A stretch of DNA of 64,000 nt from Rostratula benghalensis (lineage: Eukaryota > Chordata > Aves > Charadriiformes > Rostratulidae), in NCBI GenBank assembly GCA_013399305.1, contig VXAI01000092.1, positions 322,372 through 386,371 of the forward strand, read 5' to 3'. Within the stretch, counting starts at the first letter, position 1, and each line of letters opens with the position of its first letter. Below the pieces are notes generated by a model, which saw nothing but the letters and a program-made list of their open reading frames with translations, ran no database searches and had not been told where the DNA came from. This document shows positions 25,013 to 38,900 of this stretch, piece after piece. Made by a program: the position numbers and the translations under genes.

Positions 25013-27914
25013 CGTAGTTGTCTTCATTAATGTCAAAACACTTACATGCTCAGATGCTGGAGAGAGTGGTGGAAAGTCTTCATAAATTGCTCAGAATTAC
25101 TAAGTCTAGTTTTCTCTCCCCTGGGATTTATTTGCATCCCTGTTTTGGCCAAGTTCCACAGTTCCACATTTGATAACAAAGTCTATCCCTGAGCAGTTAC
25201 AGCTAGGTTGGCCCAGCTGCTTATGGGAATATGCAAGAGGATAGTTGTTACAGGCTGGATTTCTGGAAAGGTCTGTGTTGCCTCTGGCTTCACAAGGTGA
25301 ACTGACCTTGAGATGAAAGAATTTGGAGTGGAATTGTGGAAATATGCTGGCCAACCTTCCTGCCTTTTTCTGCTGCCACTGCTGTAATGCATTCCTTTCA
25401 GCAGCAAACAGCTACATTGAGACTTACAAGCTTGTTAGGTGAGGTGTGTTACTCTGATGGAAAGAAGACTCTAAACTGCAGGTATCGTTGCATCTATTTG
25501 ATGTACAAGGGGAAAGAGGGTAAAAGCAGTCAAGAATTACTTATTTTAGGATTTTATGGTCATGAAAATCTTTGTGTGCTGCTCCTAGATGTGATTCATC
25601 TCCTTTTTAATACCTGGAAGTAGCTCAGCGCAGTTTTCATCTCTGCTACCTTCTATGTAGTCCAAGACCTGATGCTTTATCTTCGGCCACGACAGCCCTC
25701 ATTTGGAGCTGCTTTGTGCATTGCCTGTTGCTGAGGTTGAGGATGGTACTAGGGCTGTAGCTCTCGATTGCTGCCTGTGGGTACTGGGAGAGGAGTCAAA
25801 GCCGACTGTGGAAAGAGGGAAGGCTCTGTACGGAGCAGCGTGACAAATTAAGCCATCTGTGTTGTATTTGAAGGTCTCCAGTTCAAATCCTCTTTGGAGT
25901 AACTCTCATTATTTTAAATGGATCATTAACTACTTAACACTTAATAGGTATCCGTGAGCAACATTTGGACTAATGAAAGCAAGTAAGTAATGTATTTGAT
26001 CCAGAACACTATTACAGAGCACCATGGGGTTTCCTTTAAACTTTCCACGCAGGCACTGCTTCCTTTAAGCAAAGAAGGAATTTGACATTGGTAGTGCAGG
26101 GGAAACCCTCTACTAATCAAAATACCCCTGCTCCTATAAATGTAAACCAAAGCTTAACAATAGCAAATGATACCCATTTGTCTTCCCCGTGCACAGTGTA
26201 AACACTGTGTGCCATTAAGCACGGACTAACCTTTCCTCAGGCATGTCTGCAGGTTGAAATAGCCAGGGGTCCTTACTCATACTGACAGCTTCAGAGGCGA
26301 AGCAACTTGCTACTGCCAGGTGTGCAGGCTCAGTAGGCCTGCCTTCCCCTGCAGCCCTAGCCCCTGTGTTCTTCCCGGTTGCTAGGAATTAATTTACTTT
26401 TAAATTCTTAAATTCCAGGGTCCTTCTAAACCGTTACAGCCAACAGCAGTTACTGTTGTAGCCTGTGCTCCTTCAGTTGCCAGTATGTGCTGATTTAAAG
26501 AGGGGGGGGGGGGTTTGTGGCTGAAGGTAGCCCTGACCAGCTGGCAGAGCTCACAGCTGTCACTGGCCGAATGCACGCAACAACAACAGCCGATGAAAGG
26601 TGAGTGCTAACCTGTGTGTCTGTGCTCTGGGTGGCTGCGGGTTAGAACTGTCGCTGTACAATGATACTACAGTTTCACAACGGCTGCAAAGCCAGTACTT
26701 CTTTTCAGGGAACGGCAACCAACCCACGGCTCGCCTGCCTCGGGAGTGGGAAGGGAGGGCAAAGCTGGGTGCCTAACCAAGGAGCAGGCAGAAGGGCTAA
26801 CCTTTCTGAAATCCACACCAACCCATCAAATTTTCTTTTTTTTTTTTTTCCCCCCCTCCTCTTTTTGCTGTTACCAGCAGGAGTTCAGCAAATCCTGCCC
26901 GACACACGCTTGGGAGCGGGATGTAGCACAGGACAAGACAGCCCCGTGTTAATTCAACCCTCATCAGGTGGTTGTTGCAGGGCCTGGCAATGCAGAGCTG
27001 AAAAACATGGCTTGTCTGCACTGAGGCCATCCCGACAGTCTGCAAAGGTTTCCGCTATATTCATGTATGAAATAATCTATAAAAAGGAATTGTTTGACCT
27101 GAACTACTTTGGGAAAGGTCTTGCTGTGTATAAGCTTGACCATGCCTTCAAATTTTTGGCTGGCTTGCTTCAGTCTCGAGTGTTTGAGGAATGATTGATT
27201 GTCCTGGAAGCAAACTAAAAAGATAGATTAGAAGTTGCGAGCTCTCCAGGTCTAAAGAGCATTATGAGAGTAGGCATGTTTTAGGAGTACACATTGGAGT
27301 GCTTTAGCAGCTAAGTACAGGCAGCTGCTCTTTGCACAACTTTGTTTTCATAGTTCACACAGCTCATCTGTAGGAGAGGCTGATTTATAATGCCGTCTCC
27401 ATGAATTTCCATACACGTGGTCAGAAGGGGGAGAAAGAACCTGCCTAATGCAGTAGAGACGCTTAATTTGCTGAAGAGGAGGGTAATTTGCGCAGGAGAA
27501 TATAATTCAGGGAAAGACACAAACACATCTTAAATGATGGGTGCAATCTAACAAACTTTTGGAGATTACACTGCTGCCTTCCCCCCTCTTTTACAGGTGT
27601 GTCTGCATCCTCTCGGCTGCTTTGTGCACTACGTAAATAACGAGCAGATTACTCTTAATTCAGACGGTGCTGGTTTGCCTCAGTCACAAAAGCAGAAAAC
27701 TTCTCAGCACGTGTTTTTTGGCAAGCTAATCATCAGGTTTTACTTTCAGATTATTGTCACCATCTATTGCATTTTCTGGTACGAGACAGAGTCCAGTGAT
27801 CAACTGGAATCTAATGGGGTCTACGTGAAGCTTGTCTGTCTGTCTGTCTGGTCACTGCTCTGACACAGTGACCTGTTCATTCCTTCATAACTGAATGACC
27901 AAATAGCTCACAAA
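25013..27914. other. Intergenic gap between convergent COX6C and VPS13B
   Basis: About 2.9 kb separates the two 3' ends. It contains a run of 12 G (26502-26513), a T/C tract (about 26829-26856) and a short GTCT repeat (about 27833-27851). A 177-codon plus-strand frame (26661-27194) shows no protein-like features. No gene is supported. Confidence 0.55.
26502..26513 (+). repeat. Poly(G) run
   Basis: Twelve consecutive G bases. The length may be unreliable in the assembly. Confidence 0.9.
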
Positions 27915-27935
27915 CCCAAGTATTATAGGAATAGC

Positions 27936-27941
27936 TTTATT
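27936..27941 (-). promoter_or_regulatory. VPS13B: Distal VPS13B poly(A) signal (inferred)
   Basis: AATAAA on the minus strand (TTTATT on the plus), followed on that strand by a GT-rich stretch (GGGTTTGTGAGCTATTTGGT). Confidence 0.45.
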
Positions 27942-29521
27942 ATCATCAAACAATCCCATTATATTACAATTTATCCACCAATATGTAAAATTAGAAGTAT
28001 TAAACTATTTCCATAAAATATTCAGGAATGAAGCATGTGTGTATATATACATTATTTAAATAGTGCTATTTAAACAATGACTAAGTTATTATATGACTCT
28101 ATGAAATGCTGATAATGGATGGGCTCATTTCACATTCAGGAAAGGACAATGCAGATCCCAGGCTTCTGTATTTTCAGTACACGACACGGCTCTTAGAGAT
28201 ACCTTTTAAGAAAACAGCACTCACAAGAAAAGCCATTGCAGTTACTGCATTCTTTTTTACTGTGCATTCGACCATACCAAGTATGCAGAGAAGTTATTAA
28301 CTATAAAACACATCTATCTGCTCCAAATGATGATCAGGTTTTGTTCCAGTTTTCTTGTCTCCAATTCTGGCTGTGTTCAGGAATCCCCAGACAAAATTCA
28401 TGTCCGTAAGTATGTAGAAAATGGGAGAAAAGTAACACGCACAGTTGAAAACCAAGCTTTTGTTTTTTAAAGCTGCCATAGCCAGAGTTGGTGTATAAAG
28501 TAACCTAACTGCGCCCAGAGACAGCGATTTCTAAACTGTAAAACATCTGAAAAAGATGGTACTTGGAAAGCTCATCTGTCTCGATGTGTTTAACATCATA
28601 TTCTAAGTGTGTTGTGATGGCATCATTAACTCATTAACTATTCATGTAATCGGAGCCTGTGGGTCCATACTTTTCGATCAACTTGAAAAAAAACCCCTCT
28701 CACTTTGCTTACAACAATCATACTTGAAAACTCATGTTTTTAAATAGCCCTGGCTTTAGCTGTTCCAAGCATAAAATGAATTAGGGCGTATGTGAGTACA
28801 TACTTTGTAGTGGTGGTGGATCAGAAGTAAGCGAGATCCAGCAAGGTTATACTTGACACCTGCACACCGATGTTACACTCAGCTTATAGATTCTTGGTAG
28901 ATTTTAAGGAGGCTGAGGGCTGCTGCTTAAATTTTTGAACTGCACTTTACTGGCTTCCAGCTAACGACCAAACAATGCACAATGTCATATATACATTGAA
29001 AGTCCTTCTGAATATTTGATGGTGGATAAAATAAAGTTTCTGTATACAGAGAGTTTGAAAAATAAATTCATGTTGTAGTTGATGTTTTGTTCTCCAAACC
29101 ACACAAAGGCACTAGTTTACATTAAGGACTAATGTCCTGCAAAACTTCAGTCAAATAAAGGAAGCTATTTTAAGGTTAAAGTGGTGCTAAAACCCAGCTG
29201 TCACTAGTAACTTAAACCAGCCACACTGGGTTTTCCAGATTTAGTGGGGGAAAATGTTTTGCCTCAGGACGTAGATGTTGGGCGGAGTGAGTGCGTGTGG
29301 GGGGAGGCTCGGCCTTGAGCGAGTTTTTACAGCTGAGTTATAAACCTGGTTTATAACAGAAACCGGCAGACCCTAAAATATGATAGAGTAGGTATTGATA
29401 CACATGTTGTGTGTGTGGCAAAGATGTCTGTACGCACGCAATTCTTCCTTAATCTCTAATTTTTGGTTACTGAAAGTAAAGGTTTTTGATTAAGCTGCAG
29501 TCCAAGGCTGTTCCTCTTCAC

Positions 29522-29527
29522 TTTATT
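29522..29527 (-). promoter_or_regulatory. VPS13B: Proximal VPS13B poly(A) signal (possible)
   Basis: Minus-strand AATAAA about 200 nt after the stop codon. It may be an alternative end. Only the hexamer supports it. Confidence 0.35.
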
Positions 29528-29728
29528 CATTCACTAGAATGCTTCCCTTCCAGCGCTTGCATTTTGGCGAGGGAGCAGGAATGTTGTCAAGATTAGAAAA
29601 GCTATTGGGCTTAACTTTGTTATCGTCTCCTTCCTCCTCAAAAATTAGAAGCATCTCCACTTGGTGTAGGTTACTGCAGAGAAAGCATTCATTTCAAACT
29701 GGTAAGGTATTACTATGCTCACTGCAAA

Positions 29729-29968
29729 TTAATTAAATCCTTTCCTCAGGGCTTTATTTTTCACCATGGTGAATTTGCTAATGAATACTTGGGCAAAATT
29801 TGGATCAACTACGTATTGGTAAGTTTTCATTACAGTTGGAAGGTGCTCGGTAGCTACAGGTTGCAGCGCTGGCAGGGTGCTGGGAGGGAGGTGGTAAGAC
29901 GTCTTTGTGATGTAGTCCACAAGGCGGTTGTACTGCTGTTCCGACAGTCTCTCTCGAGCTCCATCTGC
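29729..29968 (-). CDS. VPS13B: VPS13B terminal coding exon with stop
   Basis: 79 codons plus TAA at 29729-29731, phase 0, acceptor ACCTGATTCCAG. It opens ADGARERLSEQQYNRLVDYI. The middle (TLPALQPVATEHL) is the part that varies among vertebrates. The end, PNFAQVFISKFTMVKNKALR KGFN, is nearly invariant and closes the PH-like domain with an amphipathic helix. Confidence 0.97.
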   Translation of the reverse strand, partial: ADGARERLSEQQYNRLVDYITKTSYHLPPSTLPALQPVATEHLPTVMKTYQYVVDPNFAQVFISKFTMVKNKALRKGFN

Positions 29969-32900
29969 CTGGAATCAGGTAAGACAAAATGATTATCGAG
30001 TGATCGACAGTAACTGAACTCCGTAGTAAGGACAAGGACTTCCACATTACTTTCTGTAGTTAAGAGTCTTCCCAGGATCTTTTCTACAGTAGTTTACTGG
30101 ATGTTTTAATTGCTAGTGTTTTCCCATAGCTCAGTGCTTGGTGGATTTGGACACTTCAGAGACACTCTAACTCTTTCTTAGGAAATTCCAGCAGTATATT
30201 TTGAGAATTTCAGGGGTGGGCTCTATACACCTTGCTCTCGAATAGATCTTTACAATAAACCTACTCTTTGTAGGCAGGAAAACCATCTGAACCCCTTTTA
30301 GAACAATGCCAGCAGCTCCTGGCAGTGCTTATCAGATACAATCCTGATTAGCCAAACATTTTCCCTACAAAATACAATTAAAGCCAGCCCATGGCGATAT
30401 TTGGGCAGTTAAGTTTAAGTCTTTACCTTGATTTAAAATAAAGACTAGAAGCTACCATCCAGATGAATGTTCTATGGCAGGCTATATCTATCTGCTCCTG
30501 GCCACCAAAAAAGCCATTCTGGGTCCGAGGCCCCGTACAATTCCGTTTTTTTAAACAAAAGTGTTTACCAAAGTTGGTTTGAGTGTGTCGTTTCTGGAAA
30601 AGAAATTAAGGTGTCTGTACAAACTGCCTTTTCCACCACCATGAGCTGGAAAGGCTCCTCTGAAGAAATCCCTTTTTGCAGGCTGAAGTATGTAGATGTT
30701 CAAGGCTCTAACGAGGGATACAAATAACCTACTCCAGTAGGAAACCACACTAAAACAAATACCGTCAACAGAAAGGTGGCATCTACCCTATGGTTCCAGC
30801 CAGATAAAGTATTAGATGACAAGCCATGGGCAAAACTGGTTTTGGAAAAGCAATCTGCTCTGCCCCTTTTCTCTGAAAAAGAAACTGAAGACAGCTGACT
30901 AGTTTGAGAAGGCAAAGGATGCATGCAGGCATCAAGCTAGTGGCACGGTTTCACAAAAATGTATTTCTAAAGCACAGCCGTGGATGCCACAGGGCTATCA
31001 CCAGCAAAGTCAGTCAGAATAGAAGTTATTTGCAAAATATGACAATGAAGAAAAAGTCAGAAGCTGTCACAGGGTGAAGCTTTGATGCTTCCTTATTTCC
31101 ACTTAGAGAACTGCTGATGAGTTTCATTTTTGTAGGATTTAAAATGTCTTTGTTTGTCGGATGTCACACTAAGGATTCAGACTCCTGTCTCCTGACTGTC
31201 TTTCAGGGAGGTTTACACATGGCTCACTAGATGGGATGATATTTTCAAACAGTGCCATTGGATTGGTCAATTTAACATACAGGATCAAAATTTTGTCCCA
31301 ACTCTGCTTATTTGAAGAAAGAATTACTATGATTGATCGATAGTGACAGATGTCACATGCAAATCAAAACAGTCCCCTCTCTTTTTTTTTAACTATGCCT
31401 TTGGAGATGGAGTTGCTGCTCAGCAAGTAGGAACCCTCCTGTTTTCAATCATTGCCACAAACATGTTCAAGCAGCCTCATGAACAAGCTCAGAAGTTCAA
31501 GGTTGGAGCCTGTGCCTAGAAACAGCAGAAATGGTGCAATGGGCAGAGGAGAGTGTGCTTTCTGTGAATGATCCCAGAGGGAAGGAAAATCAGCAGGTAG
31601 ACTGCTGCTGTGGACACACGGCTAACATGGGAGAATGGTCCTGAACCAAGTCTTCAGTCTGGTGGCACAGAAAAAGTATCTCAGCAGTCAGTCCATTGTA
31701 CCAGTTGAAAGGCGAGAAACACATTAAAGTAGCACCTACATAAACTAGATTTTAAGTAAGTTATGAGGTAAATCTTACAAGTTGGTGGCTCCACATTTTT
31801 TTCCTGATTTCTACTTCTAGGTAAAGCCCACGGGGAAGTGTGTTACAGTTCTGCCTCCACACTGACTGTTACCAAAGAAGATGGAAACAGTGTTGGCATC
31901 CCCACTCACCTACTCTTGTGAAGCCATTATTCATTCAGCCCCAGGCTATATCCCACAGATACAGCACAGTTATTCGGGAGGAAATATTAACTGCACTTGG
32001 ATGGTCTTCTAAAGTAACTGGGACCCTGCTTCCTTTCAGATGACTTCATCTGCAACCATCTGCTTCTCCAGCCAGTTTCAGTTTAGCTTATATTGTCAGG
32101 ACATCAGAAGCCTAGAATTGCTGTTATACTAATTTTTTTCCTAAACAGGACCTAATAGTATTAATAAATGCCTCAGCCCACTACTCTGAACAGCTATAAT
32201 GTTAATAGCCAGATCATTTAATGAATCCAAATTCAAGTCAAGGATTGCTTAATGCACCTGTTAGAGGAATCTTAAAGATATCATGTCCTTTCGTGCTGGA
32301 AGGCCAGACTTTCGGGATAAGAACTCCAGAATTTTTCTAAAAATTCTTCCCATTATGGCTTATAAAGAGTAAGCCTTCAGTAGCTAAAGCAACTTTGTTC
32401 TGCAAACAGGATTTGTATGTAGCACTGATGGTCTGTCCTTCGTGTGCATGGACTGAGGAAGGATCCTAGGGTTTTTTTCCACTACATTGAAAAATCCAGA
32501 GACTGGTTTTCAGCTCCAAAGATGTAGCACTGTCATGAAAACCCTGTTGCAGATCATCACAAAGAAATTTTGCAATATCTGAAATTCCCGGGCCCTTCAA
32601 TTTTTTTTGCTGTCTTCTTGATGTTATGAGCTATACCAAGAGCAGCTGGAAGAGCCAGCCTTTTCAGTTTGATGTCTGGAAGCAAGCAGTGTCTCAATTA
32701 CTTTGGAAGATAATCCAGGTATAATTATTGCTTCCCTTTCAATAACAATGTTGTCAGTGCCAGAGTTTTCAAGAACCCATCCAGGCTATTCCTAGCCAGA
32801 TGGATTAAGTTGTATACTGCGGTAGTGAACAAGCCAGCAGGCAAACCTATTGCTGAAGGAGTCAAAATATGCTCTATAGCATCTCTGGTGACTACAGCTG

Positions 32901-35900
32901 TAGAATAACTCATGTTTTGTTTCCTAATAGTTCCAAGAAGCTGAGGAGAGGGAAGGGGAGAAACTGTTTTGGGCAGAGCTGAAACAAAGTTTTTGGCAAT
33001 TATTTTTGTGAGCAATAAGACAAAAAAGTGGATTTTTATAATGTCGAAATGAAATGTTTCAATTTGTTGTAGTATTTCTATGATCTCTGACTAAATTAAT
33101 CAGAAAACCAGACATAATTTACCTGTGGTAATATCACCTCTACTTGGCTAAATTCATCATAATATTTTGGTTGACCTGACTGGGCATTTTCCGGATAAAA
33201 ATTCCAGCTATCTTTACTAATGTCATCATGTACAGATGTGTCTGCACTTCAGCTGAGGACATCTTCAGTGCAGCAAGATGGCCTGCCATTAACATTTAGG
33301 AATAGTTTCCATTTGGATGTAGGCCTGCAGCTCCAAAGCTTCACACCTGCACATCACAGCTTACTGCTCTTGAGGTTCCTCTTCCTAATCACTCTCAAAG
33401 AGTTCTTGTAGAAGCTCCTGTAGGGAACCTGAAGGGGAGGCCCTGGCTGTACTGCGTACAACACCCCATGACATCCTCAGCTGCAGAAAGGAAATGACTA
33501 AGTATGAAATTTCCCAGTCCACTAAGGCAAAAAACTGTGATAGACGTTAATTACAAAAGAATATTACGCACCTCTAGGTAATTAATAAAACCTTATGAAG
33601 CGTTTGGAATCTTGTATTGTCTAACTTTAGCATAAAAGAAAATCAAAAAACCACCCAACTTTCAACTTCTCCTCCTTGTAGCCTATTTTAAGTTTTCACA
33701 CATTTCAGCATCAGCTTCTGCGTTCTGAAGGAATACTTATATAAGCCAGGTCTGTTTTGTAAAGCAGTCCCCAGCTTTTGCTGTCTTGCCATCACTGACT
33801 TCACTCTACCTGGAGCACAGGCTCCCTTCACTGCTTTTATCATGCCATACATTTTCAGCACATTCTCAAGAGCTAGTGTCAGCAGAAGAGATTGTGTACT
33901 AAGGCTGTGTGGCTAAAGGCTTACAGCTCCTGGCACTGCTACGCCACTGGAGTAGGAGTCCCATATTTCTATCCACAGCTTCGGAAAAAATCCACGTATT
34001 TGGTCCAGTACCTCCAAAGCAGATCACATTTACTGTGTGCACTAGCACGTGTGGGAACGTTGCACTCTGCACATGCCATACAGGGTTGTGCTGGGCACGT
34101 ACAGCAGCCATTTGTCCAGGAGGCCTACATGTTCCCAGCTGCAGCAGATAAGAATTAGGCTCTCTGTCCCTGGCCTTCCCTTCTTCCTGACAGACAGCCC
34201 CTCTGCCTCATCACCCCCTTGCAGCAACCTTTGGGCAAGCAGCCCTTCCCCCAGAGCAGCAGCCTGTTCCTCACCCCCCTGGATAACCAGATACGAAGAC
34301 AAGAGCCATCGCAGCACAGGCTAATAAAAAAATTCTGGGCTGGTGCTAAAGTTAGGGTTAGGACAGGCTGAGTGCATCAAATGCCTTAGGGAGAACAAAT
34401 TGTCTTCCTCTTCCCTCCAGGACAGTAGCTCTGGACTGAGCAGGATAGTCTGGATTCAGTCTGCTGTGTGCCTCCAGCAACCACACGGCATTCAGGGATA
34501 AAAAAGCTGAGCTTTGCCCGCTTGAATTGAAATTTAAGTAATGCCTCATGTAGCTTTGTGGTGAGAAGGCAACTTCAGTCAACAGTGCTCTCTGTGAGAC
34601 TGAGGTTAGTGGAAAGACAATAACTGTAAATAGAGAATTCAGCACTAAAAAAAGCTTTCACAAAAAAAATTCCAAGTGCCGTCATGACACAGATGAGGTT
34701 CTTGCTGTGCTGGAGTTGATGGTGACTTCAGCAAAGTTAGGATTTCATTGAAGGTGCTGAAGCCTCCCCTGCTTTTTGGCACACCTCATACTTCATGGGG
34801 TTTTATGTATGCTTTTTTCTTATATTTGAAAGAGAAATTTCTAGTATAGCAGCCTGTGGACTACCTGACATACTTTTATGAAAACAACAACCGGGACATG
34901 CATGTTTGTTTTTGAAATGATCACTCATATGATTCCACTTGAGAATTTAATACAATAAACATTGTTTCCCAAAAGTGTAAAAATATAACATTCTTCTGCC
35001 ATTAAAAGAAGATAATTCATCCAAAACCTCAGTATTCAAATGGCTTAGAGATCTTTCAATATGAAGATGAAGGATTTATGCTCTTACTGGCAAACACGTA
35101 GTGCATCCAGTTTCAGCAAAGGAACCGATCCTTTTAAAGTTGGCCTTTGCAGAAGGAGGGAGATCTAAGGAAGCAAATACCTGCCAAGTATATAGGTACC
35201 ACCACTCTGCTGGAAGTGGCAAGGTCAGAAACATGCTGAAAGGAATATGTAGGAGCATCAAGGAACTGTTCTCACTGTGACTTTGTAGGTAGAGGCAGCA
35301 ACAGTGACTTGCCAAACAAAAACCACCTCCCACACAGGTTAGTCCTGGGAACCTCTTCAGAAAATGGGTGGTGCTTACCAAAAACCTGGACTTGCTCTAC
35401 TTTTTCCCTCAGAAAATTCTGTCCCAGATATGAAATGTCATGATGAATAAAAGGGCAGAAGGGAGGAAACATGTCCTTCATCCAAAAGACAACACATTCA
35501 ATTATGAGGTGCATGAAAACAGCAGGTGCCCTGGTTTGGCATTCTGGCCTCCAGACCTGAAGGTGAGCACGCCCGGTGCCAAAAGTGCCATCATCCTCAG
35601 TGTAACTTTATCTGTGATTGAAAAATCACACGCAAATCTTTACCTCCAAATCTGAAGGCACTCTCTGTTGTTTTAGCTGCACCTTCAGCAGGTCTTTTTG
35701 CTGATCATCTTCCAGACAATCGATTTCAGTCACAGGGAATGCCTGCTGCTGTGTATCTTCACTGATGCTGACCACAAAGAGCACCTCCGAGGTGAGCAGC
35801 AAGCAGCCTTCATGCTGCTGTCCTGATCCACTCACAATCATGACATCTAAGGCCATATGGACCTCTGGCCTTCCTAGAGATTGCAGCATTTTCCTGCATT

Positions 35901-38900
35901 ATCAGTAAAGAAAAGGAAAAAAAAAAAAAAAAGAAGAAAAAAAAAGAGAAAAAGAAGGAAAAGCAAAACAGCAGTCAGTGTTATGCACTAGATCCTCCAG
36001 GGCTTCTTTTGAACTCTAATGTTTTTAGCCTGTAGCTATCACCTACAAGTATAAAATAAACCAGGGAATATATTCCAAATCTCCATTATAAGATTTAAGA
36101 TTTAGAGAATAAATGTGAAACTGTTACTTAACAAAACTCCTTAATCATGCACTGCAAAATTGGCTTAATAACTGTGCTAGGTCAGCCTATTTCCCATCCT
36201 AATAGAAAAATTACCATGAGAAGTCGCTTACAAATTCAGTGCAGAAAATAAACCTATCTTCACTAGCAGCTGTTTCGTGAGACGTGCAGTATTTTTCTTG
36301 GGCTTGGTGCAATGATAAATAAGTAAGAACTCACTGAATGCCATTAAATAAAGATCAGCTCTGTAGTTCCAAAGCTGGAAGCAGATCAGCAGCCCATCAT
36401 TTGCAGATTGGGTTTCTATGCACTACCTTTGTGTTTAATGTTCCTAAACAAACTGCCGTAACTCAGCCCTTCCTCAGGAAGCAGCCCCTTATCTTGACCA
36501 CAGGCCAGAACCTATTAATAAACAATGTGGATGTAAAAATGAGCAAGTGTCTAAATAATTTTACCAGACATATTTGACGTGGCTATTTGGAGCCTGCTCA
36601 ACATGTTGATCATTTGGATGAGAGCGCTGCTTGGGAAGCTGAGAAAGTCCAGCTCCATGCAAAATACCTGTGGCAAGAGAATTTAAGTTTTTTAGTAGTT
36701 GTTTTCTACAAAGCAGTTACATGTTGTAGTGATGTCATCTGTTTAGAGCAGTTCATAAAATAGTGCAGATCCGAAATGATGTCACAACTTTGGAAGCTAT
36801 AGTCAAGATAATTCATTAAATATTACAATGCAAGAGTTATGCACTTAACCCTGGTGATCTTGCATTAGCAAGAAACAAAAAAACCCCACTGTGTGTTCTA
36901 AAACTCAGCCATACACTTGCAATCAAGAGAAACATAATGCTCCTGAGAGCCATCATTTCAAAGTAGGATCGGACACCTCACTTCAGATTCATGTAAAAAA
37001 ATCAAGACTGTTTTTAACTTTCTTGCTTAATATTAAAATACTTCTTGCTTAATATTAAAATATGTGTCACAATCGGTACAAATTAGAAGGCAAGTTTGCC
37101 TAGATACTGTATTTAAATGTTCAGTTACTTAATCCAGCTGTTAAACACAGATCCATATACATTTATGAGATCTCCCAGGGCATCTGGTTTATTGTGAATT
37201 CTTCTTAGTGCCAGCACAGAATAGAGACTACAAGAAGCAGTTAAACAGGTTTCTAAACAGGCTATCCGAAGCTGAAGATGATACAAAATGTATGCTTTCA
37301 GATGGCTTGTAAACCTCTACAGATGAGGTACGATCACCAGAAAGAATGAGTGGGTTGCAAAAAAATTCACAAATTAAGTAGTTCTAAAAATTTTTACAAT
37401 TCAGACAGGAAGTAGGCTAAGCAGCAAGCACTGGTGTTATACAGTGTAGTGCAGTTACTCTTTAAATAAACAAAGAAATTTTCTTTTGTCTAATTAAGCA
37501 TTCCATTGAAGCAAAAGGCATTTTTGCATGAGGGTGTCAATAACTTAGATTCCTTTTTACACAATGGATAATAATTTAAACAAAACACCAGCGCTGAAAA
37601 AAACTCTTTAATTTTTAGCACACATGTTGATGGTAATACTTAAAAGCAGCATCCCAGTTGTAACAGTTGGCTTACCGAGGTTCTCAGCATTATGTGAGTG
37701 AAAATGTTATTTACAGATGGAGAAAGAGAGAACATGTGTTTATTTCTGTGTGGTCCCCCACCCCTCGGTCCCCCCCAAGAGGCACGGTCCCACTTCCAAC
37801 CCAGTTGTGGGTAAGAGTTACTTGAACTCTTGTGTGTTTTCCTCTCACGCACTGTCAGCTATTATTGATACAGTTTTTATGTTTTTTCCTGGCTAGCTTT
37901 TTTTGTCACATGCTCATGGAAAACATGATCTCCTATATACCATATCTGCAAAGAAAAGTGTTCCTCTACTGTTACAAGTTCCTTGATAAAGACTACAGTG
38001 GAATTAAAGCTAGAAAGAATAATGCCACGGGCAGCAAAACCACCACTCAGCCATCCGACAGCAGACAGAAGTTTCTGATTTTACCAATACAGTTTTTACA
38101 CCTCTGTGATGCATAATTCAGGAGATCAGTTATTACTTACACGCATCCAAACATGAGAAAGTTGATTTGAAAGAACTGCAGTACTTGTTTCATTATTGCT
38201 TTAAACAGATTGCTTCAAGAAATGAGCACTGAATGTAATGGGAAGCGCGGAAGCAATCTCCTAAACTGAAGTCCTAGGAGAACTACTCCTATTCTAATAC
38301 AGATATCACAAACATAAATATTGCTAGCGATTAAAGGCTTAAATCTTCAAGATTTGTTCGCTGTAACAAGTGAAGGAAAATTGTTGATATATCTGTCCTT
38401 CTATCAACAGGTCTCTGCTTTCCTTCCCTGACTTCCCCCCCCCCCGCCCCCTTTACATATCCAGACCAACAGCTTTGATTTATTGATACCACGAACAAAG
38501 AAATTAATGTCCAGAAGTACCGACATCAATCCGAAAGTATTCACCACCACTTACTCCTCAAAAGGTTACCCGGGTATCTAAAAAACGGGACTCTCTTCTC
38601 ACAACTCTTCAGTTCAGAGGGGATGGTCCCACTACATGACTCACTTCTTTCTCTGGGAACATAACTCTCTCTTCGTGCAGAGATAGCACAACTCTTTCCT
38701 TGCCGCAACGAAACAATCTCAAAACAACATTCTAATTGGATATAGTGTTGCTCTGATACTTTTATGTCAAAAATTCTTTAGTAAGCACATATGTTTCTGT
38801 AACTAATTCTACTGTATTCCAAGAATTATTTCATGCTTTCTGCACTCTGTGTTTCTGTGGCTGTACAACGCTGATCGGTAACACAAGAGAGAGGCACATG

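Larger units (their letters stand above)
27915..29728 (-). other. VPS13B: VPS13B 3' UTR
   Basis: This is about 1.8 kb of AT-rich non-coding sequence after the TAA at 29729-29731, running to a poly(A) signal at 27936-27941 (minus strand). A nearer hexamer at 29522-29527 could give a 3' UTR of about 220 nt. No repeat or other gene is seen. Confidence 0.55.

Noticed and set aside
25835..25900. tRNA-like B box (AGTTCAAATCC) with a possible tRNA or SINE head
   Set aside because: The T-arm stem does not pair, no convincing A box or acceptor stem is present, and the surrounding sequence does not match MIR well enough to call.
26661..27194. 177-codon plus-strand open frame between COX6C and VPS13B
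   Set aside because: It runs through a T/C homopolymer tract (FFFFPPLLFLLL), shows no domain, and competes with an alternative frame. It is most likely chance.
33123..33241. Minus-strand open stretch reading DSWNFYPENAQSGQPKYYDE and ending at a GTAAAT donor, as a possible extra VPS13B exon
   Set aside because: Window exon 17 ends and exon 18 begins on codon boundaries, and they join in frame as remembered for human VPS13B. This 119-nt stretch opens two bases into a codon and would break the frame. The acceptor is poor, and the frame is closed by a TGA just upstream.
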